From Luidia sarsii (lineage: Eukaryota > Echinodermata > Asteroidea > Paxillosida > Luidiidae), in contig OX465102.1 in the NCBI GenBank assembly GCA_949987565.1, positions 10,794,212 through 10,858,211 of the forward strand: DNA of 64,000 bases, in the 5' to 3' direction. Both the position numbers and the translations under genes were made by a program. Below are positions 46,201-56,100 of the stretch, piece after piece; within the stretch, counting starts at the first letter, position 1, and every line of letters begins with the position of its first letter. The notes beneath the pieces are model-generated. The model was not told the origin of the DNA, ran no database searches, and saw only the letters and a list, made by a program, of their open reading frames with translations.

Positions 46201-49200
46201 ACAAAGTTAGGGTTAGGGTAAGGGTAAGGGTTACATTTTCCCATAGGGACCGAGTTGGTAACGGGCCGAGTTCGAGTTGGTCACGGGCCGAGTTGGTCAC
46301 AGGCCAAGTTGACTGGGCGGCCTGGGACCGAGTTGGTCAAGGACAGAGTTGACATAAACCTATCACTATCTAGTCGGAGTAACTTGGACCCGCACCCTGA
46401 CCTGCCTGCACATCGTGACGTCATGCAGTTTCAAATCCAAGATGGTCACCCCAACTCAGCTCGTCGACCCGTTCTCGGTCAACTGAGGGGAAATTTCTCC
46501 CTTTTCCCAAACGTGAGTAAAACAAAATTACCACTACCAGTATTGGAATCTGTAATCTCACTGAATCCTCAATGGGCGTGTGGGACGATTTCACTGGTGT
46601 TTTAGGGGGTAAATCTGGGGATTTCGGTTCGGGGTATTTTTCAAAGATGACATTTCCACAATGCATAGCCACGATCCTTGGACCCCATACTCCACAGTCA
46701 CCCGTCCCTCAAAATTTCAAAATTCGATGACAATTGTCGGGTCCAAGTTACTCGGACTAATCACTAAATCAGTATCACTATCACATTGTGGTTTTGCTTC
46801 ATACATCTGATCTATCTAGTTTCGGTAACCGTAACCCTCATCCTCCCGAAGGTCGGAGACCTGAGGGTTACGGGAACGTATGTACAAAATTATAGCGAGG
46901 GTTTTGTTTTTACCATTTTGGAAACACCACTGTCCCGATCGCCCCCTTTTTCCACCCTTTGGAAAATCGCCACACACAATCTAAGGACATGCGCTTGATC
47001 CCAAATGTATACTGAATGTGATCAGATAACTCAAAACATCGTGGGTAAAATACTTTTCCGAAAAACGGGCAGAAACTCACCCAAATACTGTCTTTAAATG
47101 TCCCGTCAACGTCTCCGCCAGGTTCGGAATCCGAACCTGGCGCCTCGACCAATCAGCGCTTAGTCTCGTGACGTATACCCGCACGACGGCTATTTGCTGT
47201 TTCGCAATAACAGTCCACACTCGTGGTGCGCGCGCAGGTCATCGCCCTGTGAAGAGCCGACTGGTACTGTATACAACCATGGATACAACCACGGACGTGT
47301 ATAAAAAACTTTTTTTTTTATACACGTCTGTGGATAAAACACGTGCGCTGTACATGTGATTGTACAGTACATGTACATGTACCGTACATGTGCAAGCATA
47401 GTACCAAAGAATACTCTTTGATAATACGCGTACATGTATTGTACATGTACTGTTGTACAATGTACAATACATGTACATATATCGTGGGAACCCCCGTTTT
47501 CGACGCTACACGTTTTCGACGCTTAGCCTTCGAACTCACATCGCACTATGAAAACAACTCCGTATAACGATCTCAGACTTCGTATCTTACAGTTGGTTTC
47601 CTGCTCTTGTCCGTCACCGAAAATTTGGAAATTTAAGGCTTTTCCAGTAGGCAAAACTCGTGTTATTCAAAAAGTTGCTCTTTTGGGGTCTATTTTCCTA
47701 GGTACAAAATTGGCAGTTGCTTCGAAGCTCCAGTTTTCTTTATTGTTGGTCCTAAAATAAATCTGAGTGTACCATAACAAACCCCAACATCCGTAGAAAA
47801 AAAATATATCACGCAACTTGAGGCAGTCCGTTCAGGGTAAAAACTATTGAGCCTCCTATAGGGCGTCTCGCTTATATATTTTTTTAAATTTATTTTTTAT
47901 TATTATTTAAAGACAAAAAGTAACATGGCCCAATAGGCTTTTATTTTAAATGAAAAAAATAAAAGGGCAGCTAGAGAAAGTACCAAGAAGGAGGAAATGT
48001 GTCTCTGGAGTGACATTGGGAAAGGTCATAACTGAAGAAGCAGCGAGAAAGAGGATTGTGGAGTTTTTTTTAAACGTCACAAAAGAAGACATCAACCAGA
48101 CCAATAAGTTTTAAGCATAAATTATGAATGATTTGAGGAAAGTGTTAGAAGCAGTGTGGAAAAACAAAAACAAAGATGAACACAAAAAAAAAATACAGGG
48201 AAGAATTTTACAGTGCCACACAGCATTTTGAGTTATTTTAAGAATTTATTTTGCGTTTGGCTGCACTGGGACACCTTACTAAACACCACCGACGAAAATA
48301 GGTGACGATGCTTACTGCGCGGTGCGCCGCGGACGTCAACAAAACCGGGTAATCTTACGGAAGTGACAGGCTTGATCAACCTTCTCTATGATTATTCTAA
48401 TAGTCTGTGGTGTGGAGAAAGAGACTGGGACCTCTTTTAGTGTGAAACTTTCGTCCACATTGTTCAGTTTGAAAAAAAGTCCTTATATCGTCGAAAACCG
48501 GTTATTGGATGATACAACAGTACAGTGTACAGTACATGTACATGTACGCGTATTATCAAAGAGTATTCTTTGGTAATATGCTTGCACATGTACGGTACAT
48601 GTACATGTACTGTACAATCACATGTACAGCGCACGTGTTGTATCCATGGTTGTATACAGTACCAGTCGGCTCTTCACAGGGCGATGACCTGCGCGCGCAC
48701 CACGAGTGTGGACTGTTTTTGCGAAACAGCAAATAGCCGTCGTGCGGGATATACGTCACGAGACTAAGCGCTGATTGGTCGAGGCGCCAGGTTCGGATTC
48801 CGAACCTGGCGGAGACGTTGACGGGACATTTACAGACAGTATTTGGGTGAGTTTCTGCCCGTTTTTCGGAAAAGTATTTTACCCACGATCTTTTGAGTTA
48901 TCTGATCACATTCAGTATACATTTGGGATCAAGTGCATGTCCTTAGATTGTGTGTGGCGATTTTCAAAAGGGTGGAAAAAGGGGGCGATCGGGACAGTGG
49001 TGTTTCCAAAATGGTAAAAACAAAAACCTCGCTATAATTTTGTACATGCACGTTCCCGTAACCCTCAGGTCTCCGACCTTCGGGAGGATGAGGGTTACGG
49101 TTACCGCAACTACTGATCTATCCTGTTAATGTGTTATAATCTCCAAATTAAGGGCTTTTCGCACTACGAAAAATCTCCGTGTTGGACACGGGTCGGACCC

Positions 49201-49365
49201 GTGTAAACTAGGCTGACCTTTTCCAAATGTTAGTACTACTGACTGTTAATGTTATCACTTAGTTATAGTGTTACTGTTAGTGTTACAAAATAAGTTAGAC
49301 CGAACAGTGAAGACTTCAAGTTCACAGTTCACTGTATTTTTTTCTTTACATTTTTCACTTACCAT
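43112..49365 (-). CDS. PAM16: PAM16 / TIM16 (Magmas), gene span, 4 exons
   Basis: Subunit of the mitochondrial inner-membrane import motor (PAM) that pairs with the J-protein PAM18/DNAJC19 and restrains its stimulation of mtHsp70. Joining exons at 49,365-49,363, 45,441-45,354, 44,616-44,408 and 43,222-43,112 gives 411 nt, 136 residues plus stop; the human protein is 125. The N-terminal [19 protein letters not shown] is the hydrophobic matrix-face segment. [11 protein letters not shown] (58-68) and [23 protein letters not shown] form the degenerate J domain, with DKS (88-90) replacing HPD, as in the family. A Gly/Ala/Lys-rich insert (~39-51) accounts for the extra length. Exon 1 contributes only the Met and is inferred. 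Convergent with GLIS2, divergent from LRRC59. Confidence 0.92.
43255..43517. mobile_element. Foldback MITE in a PAM16 intron
   Basis: GGGGCTTTCACACTAGACGA at one end and TAGTGTGAAAAGGGC at the other are inverted repeats; the interior is rich in GGGGATT/AATCCCC palindromes. Sister fragment at 26,090. Confidence 0.6.
43577..43740. mobile_element. MITE with CTGTCCGCACTGGACT ends
   Basis: CCCTGTCCGCACTGGACTTG and AAGTCCAGTGCGGATG are inverted ends ~150 bp apart, with internal TGGGTCA/TGACCCA repeats. Related ends occur near 15.4-15.9 kb and 28.7-28.8 kb. Confidence 0.55.
43868..44150 (+). mobile_element. 5'-truncated Penelope-like 3' end
   Basis: Pyrimidine-rich 3' region followed by GCCT-TTGAGAA...AGGC at 44,106-44,144 (GAAA reads AAAA). 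Contiguous with GGAAGTCTTAACAATGCTTC, which is also the flank of the 17.7-18.26 kb copy. Confidence 0.6.
44408..44616 (-). CDS. PAM16: PAM16 exon 3
   Basis: Acceptor TTCGTTCTTCTCCAG, donor CCAAG|GTGAGC. Encodes the end of codon 31 through residue 100, including the Gly/Lys linker and most of the J-like domain ([12 protein letters not shown] ... [15 protein letters not shown]). Confidence 0.95.
44880..45235 (-). mobile_element. Full-length composite tRNA-derived SINE
   Basis: Minus strand: head with GATATACGGCAGCTGC, ACTAGTTGACTACC, linker GGCCACC-type, tRNA-like body (GCTGGATAGCTCAGATGG, GGTCTCGGGTCCCAGTCC with a decayed B box) and tail TTCCTTTATTTGGTTC. Lies in PAM16 intron 2. Confidence 0.65.
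45354..45441 (-). CDS. PAM16: PAM16 exon 2
   Basis: Acceptor TTCCCTCACCTTTCAG, donor TTCAAG|GTGCAG. Encodes residues 2-30: [20 protein letters not shown] and TRALRQEIQ. This is the conserved PAM16 N-terminus, whose human counterpart begins with Met-Ala-Lys-Tyr-Leu, so a Met-only first exon is expected. Confidence 0.93.
46005..46345. repeat. 16-bp tandem array within a foldback
   Basis: About ten GACCAACTTGGTCCGT units (46,005-46,165) are answered by inverted ACCGAGTTGGTCACGGGCC-type units at 46,245-46,345. The loop between AGGCTATGGGAAAATT and TTTTCCCATAGGGA holds TTAGGGTTAGGGTAAGGGT, a short telomere-like run. Confidence 0.75.
46371..46759. mobile_element. TA-flanked MITE (AGTCGGAGTAACTTGGACCC ends)
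   Basis: Inverted ends AGTCGGAGTAACTTGGACCC and GGGTCCAAGTTACTCGGACT, each beside TA, ~390 bp apart; fits a Tc1/mariner-type duplication. Related pieces at 6.77 kb and 45.58-45.90 kb. Confidence 0.6.
46817..49112. mobile_element. Mutator-like non-autonomous element with ~650-bp inverted arms
   Basis: Ends TAGTTTCGGTAACCGTAACC and the complement of TAGTTGCGGTAACCGTAACC are flanked by an identical 10-bp duplication CTGATCTATC (46,807-46,816 and 49,113-49,122). The arms are near-perfect inverted repeats of ~650 bp, and the centre holds the ~1-kb GTCGAAAACCGG-family element. Long TIRs plus a 9-10-bp duplication are typical of Mutator-type transposons. The ~80-residue open frame [19 protein letters not shown] appears in mirror image in both arms and is not evidence of a gene. 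Located in PAM16 intron 1. Confidence 0.75.
47481..48513 (+). mobile_element. ~1.03-kb GTCGAAAACCGG-family element nested between the arms
   Basis: Near-identical to 23,549-24,580 in reverse. Contains a 54-codon open segment starting at about 47,950 ([17 protein letters not shown] ... [11 protein letters not shown]), also open in the copy at 51.65 kb. No known domain. Confidence 0.6.
49363..49365 (-). CDS. PAM16: PAM16 exon 1, coding part (initiator Met only)
   Basis: On the minus strand AACATG|GTAAGTG places an ATG directly before a consensus donor. This is exactly what the phase-0 start of exon 2 and the family N-terminus demand. It is the best candidate seen in the 4.7 kb upstream, but chosen by pattern; transcript data would be decisive. 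Confidence 0.6.
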
Positions 49366-50103
49366 GTTTATGTCTTCGAAATTTTCCACTGACGCTCACG
49401 TATGTGTATCACCTAAACATGTCTAGGTCTTCTGTCGAAAAAAATAAAGATTAACTAGGATTAGCAAAGGTTACAGACAAATAAATGACTTTTATTTTTC
49501 ACGCAACAAAGTACACTATTTACGCATGCGACAAGAATCCAGTTCTAAGGTTTGGATCCGTGGTTGCGTCACGTTAAGCATGGCAGTAAAGCGACAAAGC
49601 TCTCATAGTACAATACTCGTCATTGGTCAAATATTCCAGACATTACCTTCGCGTGAATAAAAATTCAACCAATGATAGCTAGTATTTTCCAAACGATTTT
49701 CAGACCAATTTATTATTAATAGGGGTAGTCTATAACTTATTTGCTTTACGAGTACAGCATTACAAACCTTATTTGAAACAAAAAATAAATTGAATTATCT
49801 CTGTATGTTTCTTTAGTTTTCTTCTATTATATTACAATTCATATAGCTCATATTTCTGACATATATTTGAAATAACAACATCCACCAGATATGAACACCC
49901 ATAAACTTTGAGCATTGGTATGGTCAGAACTCGTCGAGTCCCCAACCTCAGCATAACAGAAAATTCATGGTATTGAAGATATGATGTAGTGACACCGTCT
50001 GTTTTCTGTGTTGCATGCAACGTTTACACGTTTACACGGCCTGTCGTGAACAGCTGATGTGATTTTTTTTCTTAATTTGTTGCTACAAACAGTGCAAGAA
50101 ACC
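49366..50103. promoter_or_regulatory. Probable bidirectional promoter, PAM16 / LRRC59
   Basis: The two start codons diverge across ~740 bp free of recognised transposons. CCAAT boxes occur at 49,669-49,673 and 49,705-49,709 on the plus strand and as ATTGG at 49,622-49,626, the arrangement common in housekeeping bidirectional promoters. A pyrimidine tract ending ACAAACAG just before the LRRC59 ATG could be an acceptor for a 5' non-coding exon. No TATA element was identified. Confidence 0.5.
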
Positions 50104-50193
50104 ATGGGCAAAGAATCTCTAAAGGAGCATTTGGATGGTAAAGAGCTCGACTTGAGCTTGAGTAACTTGACAAAAGTACCCGTGAAGGAGCTG
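50104..50193 (+). CDS. LRRC59: LRRC59 exon 1 (coding)
   Basis: ATG in AACCATGG context; donor GAGCTG|GTAAGT. Residues 1-30, the conserved cap before the LRRs ([18 protein letters not shown]). Confidence 0.93.
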
Positions 50194-53100
50194 GTAAGTT
50201 GTGGCAACGAAAAACTATTTCACAAGTCTCAATATGTACCGTACGTGTTTTATTTAAAATGCAACTGTGCATGATTCAACTCCACAAGATTAGAGGGCGC
50301 CACTTGTAAACATGGGGGCGGGGCTTTGAATGAAATTGGGCGACTTTAATTTTAAAAGAAATTCATAATAATTATTATGTGTATAAATGTATTTTAATAT
50401 TTGTTAATGCATGTGTAATTGTTTATTAGAGCATTTTTGGAATATGACCAATTGAGCATTGGTTTTAGTTGCGGTAACCGTAACCCTCATCCTCCCGAAG
50501 GTCGGAGACCTGAGGGTTACGGGAACGTATGTACAAAATTATAGCGAGGTTTTTGTTTTTACCATTTTGGAAACACCACTGTCCCGATCGCCCCCTTTTT
50601 CCACCCTTTTGAAAATCGCCACACACAATCTAAGGACATGCACTTGATCCCAAATGTATACTGAATGTGATCAGATAACTCAAAACATCGTGGGTAAAAT
50701 ACTTTTCCGAAAAACGGGCAGAAACTCACCAAAATACTGTCTGTAAATGTCCCGTCAACGTCTCCGCCAGGTTCGGAATCCGAACCTGGCGCCTCGACCA
50801 ATCAGCGCTTAGTCTCGTGACGTATTCCCGCACGACGGCTATTTGCTGTTTCGCAATAACAGTCCACACTCGTGGTGCGCGCGCAGGTCATCGTCCTGTG
50901 AAGAGCCGACTGGTACTGTATACAACCATGGATATGCGCGCGCACCACGAGTGTGGACTGTTATTGCGAAACAGCAAATAACCGTCGTGCGGGATATACG
51001 TCACGAGACTAAGCGCTGATTGGTCGAGGCGCCAGGTTCGGATTCCGAACCTGGCGGAGACGTTGACGGGACATTTACAGACAGTATTTTGGTGAGTTTC
51101 TGCCCGTTTTTCGGAAAAGTATTTTACCCACGATGTTTTGAGTTATCTGATCACATTCAGTATACATTTGGGATCAAGTGCATGTCCTTAGATTGTGTGT
51201 GGCGATTTTCAAAAGGGTGGAAAAAGGGGGCGATCGGGACAGTGGTGTTTCCAAAATGGTAAAAACAAAAACCTCGCTATAATTTTGTACATACGTTCCC
51301 GTAACCCTCAGGTCTCCGACCTTCGGGAGGATGAGGGTTACGGTTACCGCAACTACATTGGTTTATACTTTGTTGCTCTTTTGGGGTCTATTTTCCTAGG
51401 TACAAAATTGGCAGTTGCTTCGAAGCTCCAGTTTTCTTTATTGTTGGTCCTGAAAAAAATCTTAGTGTACCATAATAAACCCCAACATCCGTAGAAAAAA
51501 AAAAATATCACGCAACTTGAGGCAGTCCGCTCTGGGTAAAAACTAAGGAGGCTCCTATAGGGCGTCTCGCTTATATAATTTTTTAAAATATATTTTTTAT
51601 TATTATTTAAAGACAAAAAGTAACATGGCCCAATAGGCTTTTATAAAAAATGAAAAAAATAAAATGGCAGCTAGAGAAAGTACCAAGAAGGAGGAAATGT
51701 GTCTCTGGAGTGACATTGGGAAAGGTCATAACTGAAGAAGCAGTGAGAAAGAGGATTGTGGAGTTTTTTTTAAACGTCACAAAAGAAGACATCAACCAGA
51801 CCAATACGTTTTAAGCATAAATTATGAATGATTTGAGGAAAGTGTTAGAAGCAGTGTCGAGAAAAAGAAAGAAAGTTGAACACAAAAAAACATACAGGGA
51901 AGAATTTTGCAGTGCCACACAGCATTTTGAGTTATTTTAAGAATTTATTTTGCGTTTGGCTGCCTTGGGACACCTTACTAAACACCACCGACGAAAATAG
52001 GTGACGATGCTTACTGCGTGGTGCGCCGCGGACGTCAACAAAACCGGGTAATCTTACGAAAGTGACAGGCTATTAGAATAGTCATAGAGAAGGTCTATAA
52101 TACTACTACTTTGTACTAGTACTACTACTCCTACTGTACTTGTACTAGTACATGTAATATGACTGACTAGTCCTACTTCTAGTACTACTACTAGTAGTAG
52201 TACTACTACTACTTCGACTGCATGTAGTAAAGTAGTGGCACCATAAGTAAGTACAGTGAGTAAGGCAGTGGCAAGATTTTAGCTTAATACCTTTTCTGTA
52301 AAATGGTGTGAAAAAAAATCAAAATACAAACTAGACCACCTCTAAAGGCTATATTGTTGTAGACAATAGCTCAACCACTTGCCCCAAAAAATTGACATAC
52401 AAGATTCCTAAAAATCACAATCAAATTTAGAAAAAATCACAAGATTCAAGTTTAGAAAGCTTACCGACCTCACACATTAGACACTTAAATCTTCACCATA
52501 ACATTTCATAACTTTTGGGGCATTCTAAATTTCTCACGAGAAAGCAGTTTGCAAAGTTTTTGATTTAAGGTTTGACTTTGGTGTTGTAAGTTGATGGTGA
52601 TTATCTTTCGAAACTACAGGCAGCTCTTACAAAAGCAACACATCTGGATCTGTCATGTAACCAACTTGCAAGTATACCAGTAAGTAACTTCTAAACTATA
52701 TACCTTATCCCTCTTGGCTGCTAATAATTTGTATGAAAGAGGTCCATGATTGAAACTTGTAAGTCAATTGATGTAGAGCCATCCAGAAAATGCCTTTAAA
52801 GGTTGCCACAGCTGGGTGGTCATCTTACACCATCCCAGTTTGTCTGCTCTCATGAGGTGACAGAAAATACAATTGGTAGACAGGTTCAACTTCATCGTAC
52901 ACCAACCCTTTGTCTACTCACTGTCTCACACCGGGTGACTGAATGCAATCGGTAGATAGGTTCATCGCACACTAACCCTTTGTCTACCCACATTAGGTGA
53001 CTGAATGCAATCAGTCGACAGCGTCTTCACACATAAACCCTTTGTCTAGCCACATCAGGTGACTGAATGCAATAGTTAGACAGGGTCATCGCATACCAAC

Positions 53101-56100
53101 CCTTTGTTGTCCCATACCAGGTAACTGGATGTAAAATGCACCCAATTTTTGGATTGACTTTTTGAGATTAAAAAAAAAAAGAGCTGATTATCAGTAAAAT
53201 AGAAATAGAAATAAAAGAAACAGTCGGAACTATTTATTGGTAATTGTTAACAAAATATTGAGCCCAAGTCATACTTTATGTCTAAAATGAAAAGGAAATG
53301 GTCAGTCCATGATTCTTAATTGTATCTGTTACCATTTTCTCCTCGCTTTCAAGGACAATTTTGGTTCATTGACACACTTAGTCAAGATTGACCTCAGCAA
53401 AAACAGCCTGGCCTCTCTTCCCGAAAACATTGGCAACCTGGAGAATCTACAGCACTTGGACCTTCTGGGTAAGCACTGTTCAGTGGCTTCTAGTTTGAAC
53501 AAAGAATTTGGCTTGTGTGCAACCTTTATCTTCCATTCCTTTTGAACTTTGATCTCCCTTTGATCTTCCCACTTTGGCATTCCATCTTTGATCTTCCATC
53601 TTTGATCTTCCCTCAAATTTTTGATCTTCCCCTTAATCTTCCCTCTTTTATCTTCTCACATTGTTCTTCCTTCTTTGATCTTCCCACAATGTTCTTTGGT
53701 TCTTCCCCTATGTTTTTGCCCCTATGATCTTCCCCTTCGATCTTCCCTCTTAATCTTCCCCCTTTGATCTTCCCCCTTAATCTTCCCCCTTTTATCTTGG
53801 ACCCACATTTTTCTTCTCTCTTTGATCTTCCCTCTTTGACCTTGCCCCTATGATCTTGCCCCTTAATCTTCCCTCTTTGATCTTCCCCCTATGATCTTTC
53901 TGCTTTGATCTTCCCTCTATGATCTTCCCCCTATAATCTTTCTGCTTTGATCTTCCATCTTTGATCTTCCCCCAATGATCTTTTCGCTTTGATCTTCCCT
54001 CTTTGATCTTCCCCCTATGATCTTTCCGCTTTGATCTTCCCTCTTTGATCTTCCCCCTATGATCTTCCCCCTAATCTTCCCTCATTTATATCATCAAATG
54101 GCTGGCTGGCACTCCTCTCCCCTTGCAGTTGTTTTTTTACTAACGAACATGATGAAAACTTATCGCCCTTCAAGATCTCTCTGATGGCCGTGCTATACAA
54201 CCTTCCAGACAGGCGATAATGGGGTTGGGAAACCAGTACTTTTTTTGATATTGCGATATGCACTCAATAGTCAGTGAGCAGTTTGCAACAGTTTTTGTAT
54301 TAACAATATAATTATCGTTGGAAAGCAATGTCCCGATTTGGATAAATGTTGTAATATCGAACAAGTCTCCTATTTGACCTTTTGAGAGGATTTTGTTTTT
54401 CATCATTCCCTCTTCAGGCAATGACTTAGAGCATCTTCCAATTAGTTTCTGCCATCTGAGGAAGCTGAGGTGGCTGGACTTGAAGGATAACGAGAAGCTG
54501 GACAAGGATCTGAAGAAAGTGGCTGGTGATTGCTTGGACGACAAACAGTGCAAAGAATGCGCTCAAAGGGTGAGTCTTCAAGTGATACCAAAGGTGCTAA
54601 GGCACTGAGGTGAGCAACCACCTGACAGAACATACAGACCGATGTAGAAGGTGGTGGCAATGCCGTGTCTCACTTACGTGAGCAACCACCTGACAGAACA
54701 GACAGACAGATGTAGAAGGTGGTGGCAAACTGGCAATGCCGTGTCTCACTGAGGTGAGCAACCACCTGACAGAACAGACAGACAAATGTAGAAGGTGGTG
54801 GCAATGCCGTGTCTCACTGAGGTGAGCAACCACCTGACAGAACAGACAGGCAAATGTAGAAGGTGGTGGCAATGCCGTGTCTCACTGAGGTGAGCAACCA
54901 CCTGACAGAACAGACAGACAAATGTAGAAGGTGGTGGCAATGCCGTGTCTCACTGAGGTGAGCAACCACCTGACAGAACAGACAGACAAATGTAGAAGGT
55001 GGGGGCAATGCCGTGTCTCACTGAGGTGAGCAACCACCTGACAGAACAGACAGCCAAATGTAGAAGATGGTGGCAATGCCGTGTCTCACTGAGGTGAGCA
55101 ACCACCTGACAGAAGAGACAGCCAATGTAGAAGGTGGTGGCAATGCCGTGTCTCACTAAGGTGAGCAATCACCTGACAGAACAGACAGACAGATGTAGAA
55201 GGTGGTGGCAATGCCGTGTTTCACTGAGGTGAGCAATCACCTGACAGAACAGACAGACAGATGTACAAGGTGGTGGCAATGCCGTGTCTCACTGAGGTGA
55301 GCAACCACCTGACAGAACAGACAGACAGATGTAGACGGTGGTTGCAATGCCGTGTCTCACTGAGGTGAGCAACCACCTGACAGAACAGACAGACAGTTGT
55401 AGAAGGTGATGGCAATGCCGTGTCTCACTGAGGTGAGCAACCACCTGACAGAACAGACACGCAGACATATACAGAAGGTGGTGGTAGTGCTGTGGCTCAC
55501 TGAGGTGAGCAACCACCTGACAATCAATCACATATATACATGTATATGTATCTGTATTCCATATATATATTTTTCTTACAGGTAGTTGCATACATGGCAG
55601 CCATTCAGCGTGACCTAGATATTCAGCATCAGAAGAAATTAGACAAAGAAAGAAGTAAGCAAAAATGTACAATTGCTGAGATTTAAAGGTTTTCATGGTT
55701 GTCTGAAAACTGAGGAGAGCTTGACGTTTTGATCCTAGCAGGATCTTTCTCGAAGGCAGAATGACCTTTCTCGAAGGCAGAATGACCTTTCTCAAAGGCA
55801 GAATTACCTTTCTCAAAGGCAGAATTACCTTTCTCAAAGGCAGAATTACCTTTCTCAAAGGCAGAATTACCTTTCTCAAAGGCAGAATGACCTTTCTCAA
55901 AGGCAGAATGACCTTTCTGTAAGGCAGAATGACCTTTTTCAATGGCAGAATGACCTTTCTCAAAAGCAGAATGACCTTTCTCCAAAGGTCAGGTCCACCT
56001 AAATATTGAGATTGGCATTTTGGTCATTCTAGTCAGTAAGCAATTTTTTCCCCAACCCCAGCAGGACCTTTCTCAAGACCAAAGATCCCTATAGCGCGTG

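Noticed and set aside
46218..46235. Chromosome end
   Set aside because: The TTAGGG-like run is only a few units, degenerate and inside a palindrome with unrelated sequence on both sides.
46910..47152. 80-residue frame [19 protein letters not shown] repeated four times in the window
   Set aside because: It lies in the arms of palindromic transposons and appears once per arm in mirror image; copy number reflects the element, not a gene family.
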